A DNA stretch of 64,000 nucleotides from NCBI GenBank assembly GCA_949361645.1, contig OX442422.1, positions 8,504,683 to 8,568,682 of the forward strand, given 5' to 3'. The stretch comes from Spongilla lacustris. Its lineage: Eukaryota; Porifera; Demospongiae; Spongillida; Spongillidae. Under the pieces are notes generated by a model, which saw nothing but the letters and a program-made list of their open reading frames with translations, was not told where the DNA came from and did no database searches. Shown in pieces: positions 59,016-64,000 of the stretch (the first letter of the stretch is position 1; each line of letters starts with the position of its first letter). The position numbers and the translations under genes were made by a program.

Positions 59016-59085
59016 CTGCCAAGACACGGTGTACCCCGCATGGCATCTGCACCACATGTACGTCGCGGCGACGGTAGAGAGCCAT
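59016..59085 (-). CDS. Possible first exon of an unidentified gene
   Basis: ATG at 59085 opens a 70-nt segment ending at a GTAAGG donor. A second donor-bounded segment lies at about 58925-58810 (ends TTCYFEASAWTSR before GTACGT). Link to the exon at 57899-58138 is by position only. Confidence 0.25.
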
Positions 59086-59765
59086 TAACTTGTTGCGAAC
59101 GGCAGAACGAAAAAGCTGTGTGTTCACGGAGATAGCTTGAATACTGACTGAACAAATCTATATATACCAAAACACCGCGCTCACCGGTTACACAGCAGGA
59201 GCAACAGGAGGCACGGGAACGAACGGAAGTTCAGGCATATTTGACATCTTCTCTTCCCAGCACTTTGAATATCTCTCTTACGAAAAATGATCAGATCATT
59301 AATTGCTGCATGCGCTTTTGAACAATAACTGCGCGTGCGCGCGTAGAGCGCGGGAGATTTTTTTAAATATTCTTATACTGTGATATTATCAGCTTGTGCT
59401 GTGCGTATCGTCTCCCCCTCTTGGGCAGTATGGAGCAAGACCTGGGAGGTCGTTGGAGGTCTTATTGGCCGTGTATAACCTCAGCTTACTGTGGATATCT
59501 GCCAGCACCTTGGTAAGCCATGCATAGTAGTCATATCATAGATATTATAGCTGGTACAGGGGTCACGCGCGTGCCCAGGTATAATGATGAGTCATTGATT
59601 GTTTCGGAGCTGAATAGAATTGACATGTAGATGTACATTTGATTACATTGACCTCTGGCTTGTACATGTACCCCTGGCGGCTCTTTACTCATGAGGAGCT
59701 GCTGGCTCACAAAGCCATGAAACGGGTGCTCAGTTTGATGCCCGACCATTCTTTTTTAACGCTGT

Positions 59766-59768
<3 letters not shown>

Positions 59769-59830
<62 letters not shown>
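59769..59830. repeat. (CA)n microsatellite
   Basis: About 31 uninterrupted CA units. Confidence 0.95.
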
Positions 59831-59836
<6 letters not shown>

Positions 59837-59949
59837 GCGTGCGGGTACACGTGCAGTCTACACACACATAATGATATGGGCACCCCCCACACACGTGAAC
59901 ACATATATGTGGTCACACACATACAATCACAATGGTTGCAACGCGCGCG

Positions 59950-60940
59950 CTATCACTGAACGAGTCAATTGCATAAACAGAATCAGCAAAAAAAAAATCA
60001 GGTCACCAATTGACTGGCTATAAGATTTAATGAGTACTTTCCCCAAGGACCATGGTAATATGTTTAAGTGGACAATAGGGTACAAGGCATGACGGTGCGT
60101 CCCCTATATAGTCATGCTGCTTCCATTCAAAAGTAACATTCAACAGCATTTGAAGGACTGCTTCTGGATTTGCCGTGTTCGTTTTGCTGGTGGAGTAACT
60201 GTGATGAGGTGGATACCCCTGGCCCTGCTTACGTAACAACCATCTTTAAGACAGTGCAGGGCATGGAACTGTATACTGTCTGACTATCAACTAGCGGCTG
60301 CTTCAATGGACGTGTGATGGATTCGTACTACTCAGGTGATGTAAGCCTTGCCGATGAAAGCTACCCTGCCTGAGAAAAACGTATTTGCATTTAGGTCAAA
60401 CTGCCTGCATATTTAAAAAAAAAAAAAGGCAAGAAGCATCTACACAGCTTTGAAAATGACCAATCCATGCCAAAATAGAATGAAAGCGTATTACAGAACA
60501 TAGCTGCTTCACCCCGTGCACTTGTGCTCAGCTTCTGGCAGTTTGGGGCCTGCAGCTAATGTGGCTTATAATATGAGCAGATTGCATCCACCATCTCAGA
60601 GAAGCAGGACCAGAACTACAGCAAAACACTTATTGTGGCTGCATGGTTTTGCACTCCATATTTGCTATTGCTGTTGTTGGCATAGCCATTTAAATGTGGG
60701 GGGGGGGAGGGGGGTCATTGGGTCATGACTGGCTGTAGGGTTAAGGGGAAATGGAGACCACACATGTAGGTGTGGAAGAAAGGGAAAGATCAACCTCAAA
60801 GCATAAGGCAAAAGTCAGATTACTGTACTCACAAGCTATTGGTGTAGTTTTCATTCCAGACTATAAGACTATAAGGAGCCCACCATATTCCGAAGGCTCC
60901 ATTAGAGTGTGCAACCTCCCCTGAACAATAAAAATCCATT

Positions 60941-60972
<32 letters not shown>

Positions 60973-61390
60973 AGGGTTTTTTGGATCTGAAAATAAACAA
61001 AACAAAATCGATTTTTTGAACAGGTTTTGCCAATTTGCCAGCCGAACACCTAGATTATTCAGGTTTTCTGCTCACTGAGTTATGGTTGTCACCTAAACTC
61101 AACCACAGCTAGCTACATGTACATCCTCAGCACACCACAGCTAATAATCACACCAGATACCATCAGCACACATTATACATCACAGCAGACACCCTTCAAC
61201 GCAACCACAGCTACCCACATCACACCAAATACCCTCAGCACACAACCACAGCTACCTACATAGGCCTACATCACCACAAATGACAAATCACACCTGATAC
61301 CTGGCCCCACCTTAGCGTGACCACGCTATAAGGTCTACTACCTACATATCGCACCAGATGCCCAAATCTTGGTCAGAACCACAGATGATC
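59950..61390. other. Intergenic; C-tract of about 32
   Basis: No gene recognised. C-run at about 60941-60972, and a weak CACAGCTA/CACACCA-type degenerate repeat at 61100-61290. Confidence 0.45.
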
Positions 61391-61626
61391 TTTAGGCGCC
61401 AGCGACCATACGTAACAGACTGTTCAAATGAAACTATACTTCACCGATACACCTCTGGAACTGTGCAAGGAGAAGGATTGTCACATTTTCTATATCGATA
61501 GCTATTCAAAGAGTTCTTTCAATTGATGCGCTCCCGTGTTATTAATTTAACCCTTTACGCGTGTGTAGTAATAGTAATCAATTTCGCCTCGTTCCCTCCA
61601 GCGAACACGCGATTATGTACAGAGCC

Positions 61627-61644
61627 TTCGAGAATATTCGAGAA
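61627..61644 (+). promoter_or_regulatory. Perfect heat-shock element upstream of the DNAJB gene
   Basis: TTCGAGAATATTCGAGAA is four perfect alternating pentamers (TTCnnGAAnnTTCnnGAA), the HSF1 binding consensus. It lies 100 bp before the ATG. A TATA-like GGATAAATAC follows at about 61658, which would put transcription start near 61690. Confidence 0.8.
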
Positions 61645-61744
61645 GACGAAATGAATTGGATAAATACGCGAGTTCTGTGCCGACCAATCAATCTGTTTCT
61701 AAAGGAAGGACTTACGAAAGAGTGGTTGTGCGTCGTATTCAAAT

Positions 61745-62948
61745 ATGGGTCAGGACTACTACAACATTCTTGGTATAGATAAAGACGCGAACGATGATCA
61801 AATCAAGAAAGCGTACAGGAAGCAAGCGCTTAAGTACCATCCGGACAAAAACCACAGTCCCGATGCGGAAGACAAGTTCAAGAAGATCGCAGAGGCGTAC
61901 GAAGTTCTTAGCGACCGTAAGTAAACAACGTCTGACATGTTACCAGTACAGCCTAACTTATCGTCTTGTCTCTCCTCACTTTTTAGCTCAAAAGCGAGCT
62001 GTTTACGACAAGTACGGCGAAGAAGGTTTGAAGGGACAGCCGGTCGGCGGACCCGCAGGAGGCGGCATGCCTGGAGGTAGTTTCTCGTACACGTTCCGAG
62101 ACCCCCGCGACCTGTTCTCGCAGTTTTTCGGCGGACAGAACATATTCGGAGACGACGCGTTCGGAGGAGGAGGAGGAGGAGGCGGCAGCGGAGGAGGTGG
62201 CCAGGGATTCCACGGGTTCTCCTTCGGTGGACCCGGGATGTCCGGGATGAGGGGCGGAGGTCATCCGGGCAACATGGGCATGTTCTTCGGCGGGGATGAC
62301 GAGCAGATGGACTTCCAGCCGAGCGGATTCGGCGGCGGCGGCAGCAGCAAGCGCCTGCGTCAGGATCCGCCCCTCGAGACACCGCTGAACCTGTCATTGG
62401 AGGAGCTGTACCAGGGGTGTGAGAAGAAAATGAAGATATGCAGACGTGTGCTCAGTCCCGATGGCACCACCAGACAGGAGGAGAAGGTCATCACCATCAG
62501 CGTCAAGCCTGGCTGGAAGGCGGGGACCAAGATCACCTTCCCCCAGGAAGGGGATCAGGTGGCGGGCAAGATCCCACAGGACATCGTGTTTGTTGTGAAG
62601 GAGAAGCCACACTCGGACTACACCAGGGAGGGAAACGACCTCTACTACACCGCCAAAATATCCCTGAAGGATGCGCTCGTGGGGACAACACTGTCCATAC
62701 CCATGATAGACAAGATAGTGACCAAGTACCAGCTGGTGGGTGACAGGCTGACCCCGTATGGGACAGGCAGCAGCGACAGGTCTACAGGGATAACCTCACC
62801 AAGGACTGAGATCAGAATACCTGGGAAAGGTATGCCAATCTCCAAGACACCTGGGCGGTATGGCGACCTCGTCGTAAAGTTTGAAATACAATTTCCCTCT
62901 GAACTGCCATCGAAGAACAAACAGAAGTTGGCAGAGTTGCTGCCATGA
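61745..62948 (+). CDS. DnaJ homolog subfamily B (class II Hsp40 co-chaperone)
   Basis: Two exons, 61745-61916 and 61987-62948; the intron is 70 bp (GTAAGT..TTTTAG) and interrupts codon 58. Predicted 377 residues. Residues 1-70 are a J domain with HPD at 32-34 (KYHPDKN), which stimulates Hsp70 ATPase. About 75-190 is a long Gly/Phe-rich linker ([20 protein letters not shown]). No zinc-finger cysteines follow, so it is class II. About 200-377 is the C-terminal substrate-binding region ([52 protein letters not shown]) with the C-terminal dimerisation segment. Closest to DNAJB1/DNAJB4/DNAJB5; about 30-40 residues longer than these, mainly in the Gly-rich linker. Cytosolic or nuclear. The upstream heat-shock element implies stress induction. 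Start is supported by the conserved MGxDYYxILG beginning. Confidence 0.93.
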
Positions 62949-63678
62949 GACTTACCCACTGAAGTCGCATCTTTGTATGTTGTGTGTGCTGTTACATGTG
63001 TGTGTGTGTGTTCTCAAAGTCATTTCTGTACATGGGTTCCGTTGTATAAACATTTCATCATCATGACATCACAAGTTAAAAAGTTGGAGAGGTTGGGGAT
63101 AAGTCATGTGCTGTACCCCTTAATACACTATGAAGTGAAGTTTGGCTTCTTTTAAAAAGTACATTCAAGAAGGCACCAGAGCAGCTTGCATTGAGTCCTA
63201 TACTGCACATAACCCTTCAGATCATGGTACGGTATAATCATACACCCTATTTGCTGGGCTGTCTCCCCCGCCCCCATTATTTAATTCTGCAACCACTCTC
63301 ACTTGATATAATAGGCACTATAAAGTATTCCAAACAGTATACATGTAGGTGTCCCTACATCTTAGCCTCTAGGTGTGAAAATAATAGCGTTCAAAGCACT
63401 GTAACCATGGTAACTTCCCCACATGATGATTCTCACTACTGACCTCATCACTCCATGACTTTTGACACCATAAAGCTTGGACTACTGAACCAAACCTATT
63501 TGGTCTTTACAGCCAAATTACAACAACAAAAACCATGATTTGTGAAGACATTTAGTATCAGGATTACCAGATTTACTCCTGGACATGCAGGCAGTGCTGC
63601 ATTATGTGTCTTTCTGTGAAGAACATGAGAGTGATATGAATTTGGAGGCTTTTACCAGATATGATATGGGGGACAGCT
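62949..63678. other. 3' flank of the DNAJB gene
   Basis: Probable 3' UTR and intergenic DNA; no clear AATAAA signal located. No other gene recognised. Confidence 0.45.
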
Positions 63679-63696
63679 CCCCCCCCCCCCCCCCCC
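63679..63696. repeat. C-tract
   Basis: About 17 consecutive C immediately before the terminal minisatellite. Confidence 0.9.
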
Positions 63697-63708
63697 AATA
63701 CCCCGAGT

Positions 63709-64000
63709 AGGTCCTAGCTCTCACTACTGTAGGACAATGGTAGCCCTAGGTCCCAGCTCTCACTACTGGTATAGCCCTAGGTCCCAGCTCTCACTACTGG
63801 TATAGCCCTAGGTCCCAGCTCTCACTACTGGTATAGCCCTAGGTCCCAGCTCTCACTACTGGTAGCCCTAGGTCCCAGCTCTCACTACTGGTAGCCCTAG
63901 GTCCCAGCTCTCACTACTGGTAGCCCTAGGTCCCAGCTCTCACTACTGGTATAGCCCTCGGTCCCAGCTCTCACTACTGGTAGCCCTAGGTCCCAGCTCT
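63709..64000. repeat. 29/31-bp minisatellite running off the window
   Basis: About ten copies of CCCTAGGTCCCAGCTCTCAC followed by TACTGGTAG or TACTGGTATAG; the two lengths differ by TA. It continues past the right edge. Confidence 0.9.

Noticed and set aside
59639..59959. 106-codon frame with a His-Thr repeat
   Set aside because: Generated by the (CA)n microsatellite.
61798..62397. 199-codon frame antisense to the DNAJB gene
   Set aside because: Shadow of the Gly-rich coding exon on the opposite strand.

Overview
This is eukaryotic, intron-containing, repeat-dominated DNA. The evidence is short introns (about 68-70 bp) with canonical GT..AG ends, a cytosolic class II Hsp40 gene, a DUF6589 gene, a piggyBac transposase and arrays of ankyrin-repeat exons. 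That mix, with so many DNA transposons, fits an early-branching marine invertebrate. A demosponge is my best guess, but this is inference: nothing in the window fixes the species. A run of 200 N (17044-17243) marks an assembly gap.

Layout: 1-2215 is the 3' part of a plus-strand DUF6589 gene in five exons. About 3-50 kb is dominated by minus-strand ankyrin genes in which each exon of about 102 bp encodes one ankyrin repeat. Three head-to-tail units are visible: A (12.6 kb down to 4.8 kb, broken), B (28.1 to 14.8 kb, one exon split by a transposon) and C (49.8 to 34.9 kb, which splices on paper into an uninterrupted 413-residue protein). Their introns are filled with transposons, foldback elements and a dispersed 36-bp minisatellite. 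About 50-54 kb has no gene I recognise. About 52.5-54.8 kb is simple tandem repeats. About 55-59 kb holds a few orphan exon-like segments and a tandem duplication. At 61.7-62.9 kb lies a two-exon DNAJB-type co-chaperone gene with a perfect heat-shock element just upstream. The window ends in a 29/31-bp minisatellite.

Mobile DNA is the richest layer, and many elements can be delimited exactly from their terminal inverted repeats and target-site duplications. They include a 2.9-kb piggyBac (TTAA) nested in an element with a 5-bp duplication; a 2.7-kb Chapaev-like element (4-bp duplication) nested in another 5-bp-duplication element whose empty counterpart is also in the window; a 1,026-bp almost perfect palindrome whose empty site survives in a duplicated copy; and a 151-bp CACTA-like MITE inside an ankyrin exon. 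At least four element types with different termini share 5-bp duplications, G/C tracts and a GC-rich core of consecutive hairpins, which looks like an under-described family. Reverse-transcriptase fragments of one LINE-like family occur at 8.2, 13.1-14.3 and 33.5-34.0 kb, all broken.

Coding calls rest on reading frame, splice-site phase and recognisable family motifs. No similarity search was possible.
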